Assembly (NCBI GenBank): GCA_002946415.1
Contig: NJPS01000050.1
Location: 416,296 to 480,295 of the forward strand
From: Rutstroemia sp. NJR-2017a BVV2
Lineage: Eukaryota; Ascomycota; Leotiomycetes; Helotiales; Rutstroemiaceae
Direction of reading: 5' to 3'
DNA length: 64,000 nt
In this document: positions 1 to 10,472 of the stretch, piece by piece
Layout of the letters: each line of letters opens with the position of its first letter
How positions within the stretch are numbered: position 1 is the first letter of the stretch
Program-made: the position numbers and the translations under genes
Notes under the pieces: model-generated
Database searches by the model: none
What the model saw: the letters and a program-made list of their open reading frames with translations, nothing else
What the model was told of the DNA's origin: nothing

Positions 1-263
1 GTGTAATTTCTTTGTCTTTCCTTTTTTCTTAGAGATATGAGATCTGAGATCTGAAATAGTAGGTACGATAAACAGGTTTCCACTCGCGTTTCTATTCCTT
101 CCCTTTTTGCCAGCCCCACCTTTTCAATTATTCATAAAACAGCTGCACCCCTCCTACCCCTCACCCCAACTTCAACATCGCCAAGGCCGCACAAAAGTTA
201 GGCCGTTCGAAAGTTAGATAATCCCTATCCGCTCTACTCTGCTACCACTCTACAATCGGCGAA

Positions 264-1466
264 ATGTTCCCCCTCCTCCGCAAACCCTCCCCCTCACCCC
301 TCCTCCGCCCGCTGCTCTCCCATCCCCACTTCCCCCTCCCCCAGCGTCCCCTCAGCACAACCCCGACCCCTCCCCCACACATCACCCCCTCCTCCCTCCC
401 CCCCCGCATCTACGACACGCACACCCACGTCAGCGACCCCATCCGCTTCCCGCCCTCCGCCCACGCGCAGTACCGTCCGCACGCAGCCAAGCTCGGCGAT
501 CTGTACGCCATGTATCGGAAACTGGGCTTCGAGGACCCCAGTCGCAGCGTCAAGACCGTGCTGGTGCAGCCGTCGACGTATGGGCTCGATAACGGGTGTT
601 TGTTGCAGGGGTTGGAGCAATTGACGCCGGCGAGGGGGAAGGGGGTGGTGGTTGTGGAGCCGGGGGAGAGGATGAGTGGGGAGGGGGGAGAGTTGGAGGA
701 GTTGGGGATGTGGTGGGAGGGGGGGGTGAGGGGGGTGAGGGTTAATCTTAAGGTGGGTGGTTTCTTTTCTTGTTCGGGAAAGTGAGGGATGGATGGATGG
801 ATGGTGGGGGTGTGTGTATTCTGGTCATGTTACCTACAGCGTAGACCATGCAAGCAGGAGCACAAGATAAACATCCGATATTGTATCCTTATTAAACCCA
901 TCCAGTCCATAGGCAAAACCCTCTCCCCCCCCGAGCTCGAAGCCACCATCCTCTCCTACGCCGCCCTCCTCAAAGCCGCCCCCGGCGGTCCCTGGTCCCT
1001 CCAAATCCACGCCGACCTCGCCAGCATGGTCAATCTCAAGCAGTGCATCCACCACCTCACGGGTATCTGCAGCGTCTGCATCGACCACTACGGGTGCCCG
1101 ACTCTCCCGCGCGACACTCCCCCCAACCACCCCCACGACCTGCGCAGCGTGCCCGGCTGGGAAGATCTCAAATCCCTAATGCAAGACCACAACGTCTTCG
1201 TGAAGATCTCCGCCCCGTACCGCATCGCCGGCGCGCGGGGCTGGGACGATATCGAGGAACTGACGAAGGAGTTGCTTGCGGTGAAAGGGGGCACGCAGGT
1301 CCTGTGGGCGAGCGATTGGCCGCATACGAGGTTTGAAGGGAAGGTGGATGTGGGGGAGTTTGTGAGGAGGTGTGTGCAGTGGTGTGAGGGGGATCAGGGG
1401 TTGGTGGATCGGCTTTTTTGGGAGAATCCGCGGAGGATGTGGGGGGAGGAGGGGGTGGTGGGGTGA
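264..1466 (+). CDS. Amidohydrolase-2 family metal-dependent hydrolase (TIM barrel), two exons
   Basis: Exons 264-752 and 906-1466, phase-0 intron 753-905, giving 349 aa. The first exon carries DTHTHV (D51, H53, H55), the metal-ligand start of the amidohydrolase-2 barrel. The second has an IDHYG motif (H224) and WASDWPHT (D300), matching the GTDWPH signature of 2-pyrone-4,6-dicarboxylate lactonase-like enzymes. By family it should be a hydrolase or decarboxylase acting on a carboxylated ring or lactone; the substrate cannot be read. The N-terminal 50 residues are rich in Pro, Leu, Arg and Ser with almost no acidic residues, so a mitochondrial presequence is possible. The acceptor at 905 is chosen because it keeps the frame and gives the expected continuation GKTLSPPELEA; an in-frame acceptor at 839 would add 22 residues. 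Base composition is odd: each exon goes from C-rich to G-rich on this strand. Confidence 0.8.
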
Positions 1467-3483
1467 AAGGAGAAGGGGAGGGGGTGGTGGTCGGGGTGGG
1501 GGGTTATGCCGATTTGGATTCCGGATATTTTTTAGAGGGGGAGGGGGTTGTGGTGGGTTGGTAGTAATGGGCGGGTTGGAATGGGTCTATGCAGGTTTTA
1601 GGTATGAAGAATGCTTTCAATATGGGTTTGATGGTTGCTTCCGTTGAATCTGAGGCAGTTGATGCTTTCTGATCTTTAATAGAGTCTGCGCTGACAAGAA
1701 TTCATCTCACGATGTCACACGGTACACAAATCTCACACCGAGCCCAAATCTCGCACCGCCCGTGAGGCCCTTGAATTCGGCACCCCTTCCTCCTGATCAG
1801 GAAGTATAAGTACAGAATCATCATCCAGATGATCCAACTCTTAAGCCCGCTCTTTTCACTAGTCCTCTCCTTCTTCTCTTCTCTTCTCTTCTCCTCTCCC
1901 CTCTTCCCCCTTCCTTCTTCCTTGTTTTCCCTTTACTTTCCTCTTCTCTCCCCCGTTCCGTTGCTTCTCCCCCTACATATTTATGATATTCCACAGCTAG
2001 ATCTTTCTCCCCTCCCCTACACTCCCAGAACTTGAAAGCGTGTCGCGCGTCTCGAATCGCTGAAAGAGACTTCCTCCTCACTGCTTGCTTCAAAACCGAA
2101 GCGTATCACTAACTCGCCCATTCCAGCCAGATGAATAAGTTACGCCGTCTCGTTGCCTTGAGGCGCTCGTTCGTGTGCTGCGATGAAGATGTACGCGCTG
2201 TAACAGTCACGGTGCAATTTTCCAAGCGGGGACTGTGAGTAAAGATATATATCTTACTAGGGCGAATGAGATGGAGGAGATGGACTATATGTACGAACTA
2301 ATAGGAAATCTTACGATGCGTTTATGTAATAGAGAAGCGACCCGACTTAAGTAACTACGTCTAGTATTCGTCGGAGCAGAATGACAAGGTGAGGATATAA
2401 ATTCCTCGTCACGCCACCTAACTTTTCGCGTGCCTGGCTGATGGTTCTTCTCAGCTGGTCATTTATGTGCGGGAAACACTTCTTGGCGGGGATGAGGTTT
2501 ATCTAGCAGTTAACAGTTCAGCCCTACCCGACGTCAAGATTCTAGCACAGTATAGAGTCTCAGAACCAATCGCCTGGTATAATATCCAAAATTGCACCAT
2601 GTTTTATATTCAAACTCGTAGCTCTTTCATCATTCGCGTATTTGTGTCATTTGGCTTGTATATTTCGTTGCTACAGAAACTGTTTTTGAGTATAGATTCA
2701 GATCTAGATTCTCTTACTCAAGTGGCTCTGCTCCAGTGCTTCCTGAGATTACACCTCGCAATCAAACTATAGACCAGCTTTCTAGACTCATAAATGGTCT
2801 TGCTGCTCTTGCAACCTTCATTTGGCGGGTACGGGTAGTTCCTATCACAGTGTTGTACATACATATCGATTACATGACATATATATGAATGAAATCAGGA
2901 TTCAGGAAAGTCTGGGAAGATGTTCCAAAGTGATCTGGAAAAGGGGAGAAGGATTACAAGGCGGAATGGGAATCGTGGATCAATGCTATTTTGATGGACC
3001 AAGAGGACGATGAGAGGATGGGGAAGGAGAGGAAGCGGATACTTATCGATCGTGTGTTGAAAATGATCTGCTTTTAGGTACATTCTTGGAGTGAGAGGTA
3101 AAGTATATAGACTCTGTTCGCCTACATTGTTTCAAAGAGAGAGGTAATATGGTCTCCATCGTGCAAAAGTTGTACTAGCCCTGGATATTCTCATTTCTAG
3201 AGCATCGGAATGTGCAGTAGTTTGCCTATTCTCGCCTTGTCGAGTAAGGTTCGTTTGATTGTTGGAGTATTATTTGGATATTTGGTTTGACGAACAGGGA
3301 TTGAATAAAATTCTGAGAATTTATAAATATCTAAAGTACTAGAATTGAATACACCAACCGCCCATCTCTCGTCACAGTCGCAAAAGTTAGATACAGTATC
3401 TGCTACAACAAACTAAACCACCCAATTCCCCTTCACCGCATCCAAAATATACACATAGTGATATAGTCACACCCAAAGCACAT
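1467..3483. other. Intergenic region without a supported gene
   Basis: About 2 kb between the amidohydrolase stop and the tannase stop. Short open frames exist (for example 2467-2772), but none has a recognisable domain, splice partner or good start context. It probably holds two 3' UTRs and non-coding sequence; the tannase is read on the opposite strand and ends at 3484. Confidence 0.6.
1857..1975. repeat. Pyrimidine-rich tract (C/T)
   Basis: Nearly pure C/T sequence of about 120 nt with tcttctct-type runs. Such tracts often sit just upstream of fungal transcription starts, but no supported gene follows on this strand, so its role is unknown. Confidence 0.6.
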
Positions 3484-5229
3484 TTAGTAAACCGGAACCT
3501 TAAACGCATCAAAAGTATAAGTCCAACTCTCAACCGAAGCCTCATCATCCACACAATCGAAAGCAGTGCTATTACTCTTCCAAAGTGGACGCGTCGGCCA
3601 CTGGCAAAGCATCTGCGTCTCCCCCGCATACGTACCCGAAGAAACAGTCGCATTAAGAGCCGTAGGCTTGACTCCGTTCTCCACCCAGTCGATCATGATT
3701 TCCATATTATTCTCAGGGTAGGGACCGGGTTGGAGAGAGTTAGTTCCGCAGTGTGCTGCGCCTGGGATCAGGTAGAATTGGTACCAGTCTTGCAGTGCGG
3801 CGAGACTCTCTTCGGCGGTGGAGTTGGGGTACATGATGGAGCGGATGGATTGCCAGTAGTGGACTGATGAGGCTGCGGGAATACTGGGGTCGGATTCGCC
3901 GTGGTAGTGGAGGAGTTTGCCGCCAGAGGATTGGAAAGGGGTTAAGTCCGGAAGAGTCGTTTGCAAGCTATCTAGGTATCTGAACATACCGATGTTCATC
4001 CACTCAACGAGGGTGTCGTATGTTACGTTGTTCAAGTCGGAAAGATTGTCCAAATCAAGCAATTGCACAAACTTGGTAACGTATTCTCCACCGGTGGACG
4101 GAATGTTAAGTTCCCAAGTGCCGGTGCTGTTGTTGTATGTAGTATCGGCATCTGAAAGGTCGGAACCAATTTGCCAAGATAGATAGGCGCGTTCATTCTG
4201 GGAGTTGTGAAGGCCGTCATAGATGGCTTGAGCGAGAGCCACGCCCTCAGCAGTCACAGTTCCGTTCTGGGCCGGGGTAGAACTGGTTTGGCTACCCTCG
4301 GCGCGCTTGCTAAATCCGAATCCTAGGGAAGTGCTGGTGGTCGCGGCGCAGTAATACGATTCGCCGATGATGGAACTGAGGTTAAAGTTTAGCTTGCAAA
4401 GATCTGTGCGCGATATCACACCATCTGTTCGGCCGTCGAGAGGATCGCAAGCGGCAATGGTGGCGTTGACAATCTTGTCCAGTTCGCAGGGTGGTGGATA
4501 GTAATCCATTGTGTGTTCAATGGTGGCTGGGAACACATGAAGGACTTGTTGCTGTGCGAAACGGAAAGCTGGAGCTCCAGTAATGACACCATCGTATTCC
4601 TCGCCCCAGCGCTGGACTTGACTCATACCCTCTCTTCCTCCATCAGAGCATCCTTCATAGTAAGTGTAGACCTTCGTGTCATCAGACAAGCCATAGAAGC
4701 CCTTGGTGAGCGTCTTCCCAACCTGGGTCATCTCACCTAATGCCTGGTATCCGAACATGTGTGTCGCATCCCAATTGATGGATCCATTGCCGTACAAGAC
4801 TACCTCGTCGTAACTGTAGTCGAAAGCATCATATCCTGCACTGGTAGCACCACCCACAGCACCATATGCAAGACCACCCGTCGCATCGCTAGAAAGAGAG
4901 AAGCCACCTCCACCAGCAACGTAGAAGCGATTTTCAAAATCAGAAGGGCTTGGGAAAGCATACTTGATAACCACCTGATCACCCTTGCCGGTATGAGTGT
5001 AGGTAACTGTAACGTTGCAGTAGGTGTAGGTGGCGGTGCTGCCCATACCGGCAGATGCGTTGTAAACAGCGCTCGCTGTCACGGCTGAAGGAATCAAGTC
5101 GATACCTAGCAAAGTTCCATTGGCGGGTATGGCGGCCTGTACATTGGATACTGTGCATACATCAGAGAGTGATGCAGCGTTCGCCGTCGCCGCAAGGGCT
5201 GCGACAGCTACGCGCGAAGATTGACGCAT
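3484..5229 (-). CDS. Secreted tannase / feruloyl esterase family protein
   Basis: Single exon, 581 aa, close to the usual family size. Residues 1-19 form a signal peptide ending ANA/AS. The nucleophile motif GCSDGGREG has Ser195; Asp447 (ESDPSIP) and His493 (AAHCG) complete the triad. Cys194 and Cys494 flank the Ser and His and form the family's CS-D-HC disulfide arrangement. DPLDGRTDGVI at 262-272 is the calcium-binding loop. A dibasic KR at 308-309, inside a Ser/Thr-rich linker, matches where Aspergillus oryzae tannase is cut into two disulfide-linked chains. It is expected to hydrolyse gallate or hydroxycinnamate esters outside the cell. There are many N-glycosylation sequons (for example NGT 37, NVT 72). 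The divergent upstream region 5230-6202 would hold its promoter. Confidence 0.93.
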   Translation of the reverse strand: MRQSSRVAVAALAATANAASLSDVCTVSNVQAAIPANGTLLGIDLIPSAVTASAVYNASAGMGSTATYTYCNVTVTYTHTGKGDQVVIKYAFPSPSDFENRFYVAGGGGFSLSSDATGGLAYGAVGGATSAGYDAFDYSYDEVVLYGNGSINWDATHMFGYQALGEMTQVGKTLTKGFYGLSDDTKVYTYYEGCSDGGREGMSQVQRWGEEYDGVITGAPAFRFAQQQVLHVFPATIEHTMDYYPPPCELDKIVNATIAACDPLDGRTDGVISRTDLCKLNFNLSSIIGESYYCAATTSTSLGFGFSKRAEGSQTSSTPAQNGTVTAEGVALAQAIYDGLHNSQNERAYLSWQIGSDLSDADTTYNNSTGTWELNIPSTGGEYVTKFVQLLDLDNLSDLNNVTYDTLVEWMNIGMFRYLDSLQTTLPDLTPFQSSGGKLLHYHGESDPSIPAASSVHYWQSIRSIMYPNSTAEESLAALQDWYQFYLIPGAAHCGTNSLQPGPYPENNMEIMIDWVENGVKPTALNATVSSGTYAGETQMLCQWPTRPLWKSNSTAFDCVDDEASVESWTYTFDAFKVPVY

Positions 5230-6202
5230 GTTGATGATGAGGTCGAGGAAATTAAGGGAAGAAACGAGAGCGTGCCAAAAGAATGTTCGGTTTGGATTAT
5301 ATCAACGAATGTGAAGCAAGTGCCGAGTATTCCAACGCCGGCACTTGCAGAGCATTATATATGTGTCGAAATTCCCACCAAGACTTTGAGCGGTCCATCA
5401 TTATGATCTGGAGATGAAGATGGTCAAGGGGTTTCGCGTCGCCGCGTCATGTATGGGCCGACTCATAAAATTGAGTCAAGGCATAGAAACAAAAGTAGGT
5501 AATCGTCTTCGTAGAACGAAACGAAACGAAACAAAATGTCAAGCTGACCCCTGGAGATAATCGACGACGACTACGTCGGCCCTCCACGTTTCCTGACTAA
5601 CTCATAACCTTGAAACTCCGGTGTAGGGCTGGACTGGACTGATTTTTTGATTTCCTGAGCAGGTCAAAGGCGGGGTTACGTAATTGCCGGACGAAATCAC
5701 CAGAAAGTGTCGGTTTGTTGTCCGCCTCGTCCACCACATCCACTTCGATAAGATGTTGAGCCACGCGTGAAATGGGCGTTAGGAGTATTTTGGTGGCTAT
5801 GTCGCCTCGTGGCGATGAAGTTGACTAGGTGTAGTGCTCAAGGATTTCGGGACCGAAGCTAGAGACCCACTTTCTCGCAGTTGTGATTGGACAACAGTGC
5901 CGCGTGTCGCTTGTCTCATGTGATTACAATTTTTACGACGGACTGCATGGTGGTCAAGCACACAGTACGCATGATATTCTACCGACTCCAGATGAACTGC
6001 GGCATGAAACAGCTCTTCTAAGGGAAATGCCGCTTCTAAGGGAAATGCCGCTTCTAAGGGAAATGCCGAGATTTCGAGTGTTCACCGACAAAAGATCGAG
6101 TCAAGTTAAGACATCTCACATCTGAGTGTCTCCCTTTGGACCAGAAAGCTCAACTAGGAGGCCGCTGGCAAAGTTGCGAATCCCTAGAGACCTTTCCTAT
6201 TC
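5230..6202. other. Tannase upstream region, no gene seen
   Basis: Non-coding sequence between the tannase start and the fold-back transposon. It contains a small direct repeat gaaac(gaaac) around 5516-5532 and an 18-bp triplicate listed separately. The open frames in it are short and resemble no family. Confidence 0.6.
6015..6068. repeat. Three tandem copies of an 18-bp unit
   Basis: Perfect direct repeat: units at 6015-6032, 6033-6050 and 6051-6068 (cttctaagggaaatgccg). Copies are identical, so the expansion is recent. It lies 135 bp before the fold-back element. Confidence 0.95.
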
Positions 6203-6592
6203 GATCTGGAACCTCCCAAATGGCTACACCTCCCATATGCATATAGGACCCCTCCCAGATGCCTACGAACCTACAAATATCCACAACAACCTACTAAAGA
6301 GCTCTTACTTTTACTTTATAATAAGTCTATTAGAATAAATCTAAAGATAAGTAACTATTAACCTTATCACTGCCCTACCTCGCCGGCGATCAAGATTAAT
6401 CCTTATCGCCGGCGAGGTTGGGCGCCGACAAGGTTGATACTTGCTTATCTTTTAGATTTAGGTAGACTCTTTCTGATAAACTTACTATTAAGCAAAAATA
6501 AAAGCTCTTTGGTAGGCTTTTATAAGTTCGTAGGCATTTGGGAGGTTCCTATATCGATATGGGAAGCGTAGCGATATGGGAGGTTCCAGATC
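6203..6592. mobile_element. Fold-back / MITE-like non-autonomous DNA transposon, 390 bp
   Basis: The two ends are perfect 15-bp inverted repeats (gatctggaacctccc at 6203-6217 against its complement at 6578-6592). Inverted similarity continues inward almost to the centre: cctacgaacct against its complement, agataag blocks, and a perfect 13-bp pair, 6378-6390 with 6405-6417 (cctcgccggcgat), around a 14-nt loop. The element is therefore one large imperfect hairpin. It has no coding capacity. Several arm mismatches are G/A or C/T, as RIP would leave. No clear target-site duplication is seen; if the outer gatc is the duplicated target, the element proper starts tggaacc and ends ggttcca. A related terminus is at 39,102. 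Confidence 0.88.
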
Positions 6593-7865
6593 ACTTATCA
6601 CCAACCCCCTTCACATCCCTCGCAGCGTTCATCATAAACATCGCGGAAGAAGAAATATTAGGTTTGGTCTGGGCTCATCCAGATAATACGCCGTCTTGGC
6701 GCCAGACACATACGTGGAGCAGTGGGAGCAACATGACAAGCGCATGCTCACGTCCACATTCAGCCCTATCGGCTAATAAATGATGACGATGATAGGAGAT
6801 TAGACGAGGATGCTAGACACTAGAAAGGTACCAGTCAACAACGCTGAAGATACAGCGCCACGTCTACGGTGCAGAAGAATTGACCATTCTTTGCCCGAGC
6901 TCTTACAGGTCGCTCGAAGGACCTTTGCTATCGTAAATTGAAACAAAGAATGAGCCATATCACGGTTGTCACCTCACACTGGGAGAATACTTCGGTGACA
7001 TTAGTGTCATCCAGAAGGGGACGCGCAGCGACCTCCGCCATGCTGGTAGGGTCTGTTAGTTCGTGCTCAAAAATATATGCAAGCTTTCCGTAATTAATTC
7101 GAGCTGGATAGAAGGCAACAGCTATTTCTTGGTATTTATGTGGATTTGGTACTGACGAAAAGCAAGTAGCTGTAGTGCGTAGGCAGCGTAGCAACGGGAC
7201 GTCGTTAAGCATTCGACTTCACATAAACATTGGAGTTTGTGGAATCGGAGAATCTGAACTATAAATGCTCAAAAATTGTTTGAACTATGATGTCATCTAT
7301 AATCGAATTGACGCAGCCTCTGCTGCGAGCGGCGAAAATCAGGTCAAGCAAGGCTATGTAGCGGCTCTGCAGGTCACTTGTTCAGCTGAGCACAGCTACA
7401 ACAGATGGGTCATGACGATTACGACTGTTGACCCATTGTTAAAAGTTAGACATGAATAGAACTGGGGAAATAATCAACTACTTCCATAATGTCGGGTATC
7501 TATTATATACATTATATTATACACATTGAGAAAGTCGTTGATTCAAATACCACAAGAACTTGTTCTTGGTATTGTGCCCGTGTTTTCACAAAGACCACTC
7601 AATTTACTCGGCGTATTAACGTATATATAACCGAGATGATCTCTAATAAGGTTGGTATTTCTGTGACTGGAGGTGCGCGCATCTTAACTTGGAAGCGGAA
7701 TACTTGTTACTTGCTTCTTCTCAGCCTTTTCTTCTTTTGCGAGCAAGGATTTAATGGCGCGGAAACTCCAGCGCGGTGTATGCCGGCGAAGAGATGCAAA
7801 GGTTTCACCAAGGAACCGCACCACTAGCATCCGTCTATGAAGTACTAGCTAGGTCTGTTATAGTT
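6593..7865. other. Intergenic, no supported gene
   Basis: About 1.3 kb between the fold-back element and the end of the CYP61-like gene. Open frames at 6928-7212 (-) and 7489-7827 (+) have no recognisable motif or splice context. The sequence is moderately AT-rich and unremarkable. Confidence 0.55.
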
Positions 7866-9662
7866 TCAAGGGCGTTTTGTGAAAATCAATTGACAGCCGT
7901 CCTATTTTCATTAGCTGAAGGACGGGTGGGAGACCGGAAGTGTGAATAGATTTAACACTTACCATCGGAAATAGCGTCGCAAACACTCTGATCTCTTCTG
8001 ATGTAGGCGTGGCATGATGCTTCCAATCCAACTCCAGTGCTGCTTTCCCAATCATGCCTGCCATTGACAAGGGTACGTATCTTCGAGCGAGACAGTCATG
8101 TGGACCAGCACCAAACACAAGCCAATTTTTGGTTTTGGATTCGGCGTCGCCGGATATCCAGCGCTCGGGGTCGAAGAAGTCAGGGTTGGGGTAAACCTCT
8201 GGATCATGTAGCGCTGGGTAGCAGGATGGAATGATCATAGACCCTTTGGGAACCGTGTAGTTAGGTGTGACGGGGAAGTTCTTTGTCGCAAGGTAGGGAA
8301 CAAAGATGACAGGCGGCCGGTGACGGAGAAGCTCCTTAATGACCGCGTTGGTATAGGTGAGTGACTCTAGCATGGGAAGGTCGAAGGGCTTATTCCTATC
8401 ACCACCACGTGCCGCCAGGTTCTCTTCTCGCAATCGATCCAGTACATCAGGCCGCTGGGCGAGAATCTGAAATAGCCAAGTTGTAGCACTACTCGACGCA
8501 TCCTGGGACGCAAAAAGGAAAGTGAACAACGTCTCTCCAATTTCCTCGTTCGTGAATTCGCGGATGAGATTTGTCGGTTTCTCAACGTTCGTCTCCCCTG
8601 CAGCGATCCTTGTGCGATATTTTTCAGACTCCATCATATGAAGCACCCAATGGTCGACGACACAGGTCGGCGTGGCACCGGTTGCCATATTTGCCTTGCA
8701 CGCGGCTGCACACTTGGCGAATTCGACATGAACAGCATCTGCTGTCCGCTTTCCCAGCCAAGGCTTCGTGAATGGTATGTACAGTGATAGTGGGACATTG
8801 ACCAACTCAAGCGCAGCGGTAGCAAGGTAGAAGTCATCGGCAATCTTCTTGACCGCGTCCTGAGAAATATAATCACCAAAGAATGTACGACACGAGATCG
8901 CACAATTGATTTCGCGAAACAATGGCATGAAAGCCATCGGCAACCCGCCATTCGCCTGGCTAGCGGCAACGAACTTGTCAAAATAATCCGACAGCACCTT
9001 TTCTTGTACAGGAAGGTAGGTGGCGATGGCTTTATTGGTGAACAGAGGAGTCAAGCCCCGTCGATACTCGGCATGGGCCCTGCCCTGAAGAAAGACCCAT
9101 GCTTTGTGGCCTAAGATGTCTTTGGCAACTGGTACAATGCATGGTTCGGCGAAATTGGGTGACTTGAATACCTTATGGGCAATATCTCGGTCGGACGCGA
9201 GAACGACAAATCTAGAAGTAATGGTATGAGCAGGGAAGTATATGTGCACAGGCGTCCGCCACACGGAGGCGAAAATGGACAAAGACATACTTGTGAAATA
9301 CGGATACGCAACTTAGAGGTCCACTAGCCCACTGTGCAAGATAAGAATCGAACTTTGGATGAAGCGCTTGAAGAAACGGGCCCATGAGGGGAATCTTGAA
9401 CGGCGGTCCTGCGATAGAACCCTTTCGTTTGATATACATGACTAAAGGTTGAATCAGCTATTTGGAGAATCCCATAGGGCTTGGCTTTGTATTCACCTTG
9501 ATCGTAAATTATCACACCAAGTAGAAATGTAACAACGTATTGCCAGGCGTGCCAGCCAGCGACAGTATCCAATAGAGTGCTGCGTGACTGGGGAGTGGCT
9601 GAAGGCCATGTCTGCGATAGCTCTGGCTGAGCCACGGAAGAGTTGAAAACTTGCGCGCCCAT
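7866..9662 (-). CDS. ERG5-like: Cytochrome P450 CYP61 / sterol C-22 desaturase-like, four exons
   Basis: Exons (transcript order) 9497-9662, 9291-9441, 7963-9211, 7866-7901; introns of 55, 79 and 61 nt; 533 aa, the normal ERG5 length. An N-terminal membrane segment (about 40-53, YVVTFLLGVIIY) is followed by KGSIAGPPFKIPLMGPFLQ and SGPLSCVSVFHKFVVLAS. The I-helix reads FASQDASSSATTW, diagnostic of CYP61. KELLR is the ExxR motif and FGAGPHDCLAR the haem loop, with Ala where ERG5 usually has Gly. The last exon supplies the family's C-terminus, DGCQLIFTKRP. ERG5 introduces the C-22 double bond of ergosterol at the ER. Because housekeeping ERG5 is strongly conserved, the many substitutions (PHDCLARRYVPLS for PHHCLGQ-type) suggest a divergent paralogue. 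It is divergently arranged with the Zn2Cys6 gene at 10,473. Confidence 0.88.
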
Positions 9663-10472
9663 CTTATATCCCAGAACTAAACACGAAGCATTAGAATCTC
9701 AGTAACCAAGCAGTTGGTGCTTTATATCCTTTTATCTCGGTTGCTGGGTGGATCTCAAAGCTGTGAGTTTCTCGAGAGAGAATTGGGCTGTGAATCCTCG
9801 CTCCATGGCGTCAAATCTGATCTCCATAGTGTTCTTGCCTTGGACCGTACAGTGGTCCGTCGCCTTCGCCATTGACGCACAAGGCCTGACATCTCGACTC
9901 ATTTGAGTGTCCAATTTCTTTCGGAGTGTTCCTCAATTCCGTGCTTGCTCGAGTTCCGTTCCATTCTCACACGGTTCGTTCTGAATATACAGCGTGTAAG
10001 CTGACGGAAAAGGACTAGACTCCGAATCGCACCCTGTCTCTTCTGATATCGCCGGTCAGACAAGATACTTCGTCTGACATTAAGATGAGCGGTTGTAAAG
10101 ATAGAGTCACAAGAGCGGGGTCTAGTCCTCTTTCAGCTAGACATATCTTGCGGAATCTAAACCATTTCGGGTCAAGGGTCTCTTAGACTAGGAACATTAT
10201 TCAGCACAGCACGGAAAGCGGAAAGTAAAAAGGGAGAAATTTGATGTCAAGGAGAAGGGGTACCGAAAGCTACATTCCAATTCCCCACCAGCGTGAGTTT
10301 TTGATGTCTGATATACGTAACTTTGATGGCCTGGGTTATACTTATCCGCCATCCGGATTTGCTGCTTTGACCATGCTCGATTAGGTAGGGCTACGTTCTC
10401 CTCAAGTTTGTGCGGGCTATCACAGAGACTCTCTTTCAACCTTGATTGCTCCATATTCAGATCAAAAACACA
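9663..10472. promoter_or_regulatory. Divergent promoter region between CYP61-like gene and Zn2Cys6 gene
   Basis: An 810-bp gap between two head-to-head start codons. No coding evidence. It may serve both genes, but no specific operator could be identified; inverted CGG-type sites were not convincing. Confidence 0.4.

Noticed and set aside
2467..3083. Small frames in the 1.5-3.4 kb gap
   Set aside because: No motifs, no consistent splice signals, composition like intergenic sequence.
6679..6692. TPP-riboswitch-like string ccagataatacgcc
   Set aside because: Only the short motif is present, without the rest of the conserved core or an adjacent thiamine gene; coincidence is likelier.
10446..10472. 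Longer start for the Zn2Cys6 gene
   Set aside because: The codon at 10446 is TTG; the ATG at 10473 places the zinc cluster at the N-terminus as is common.
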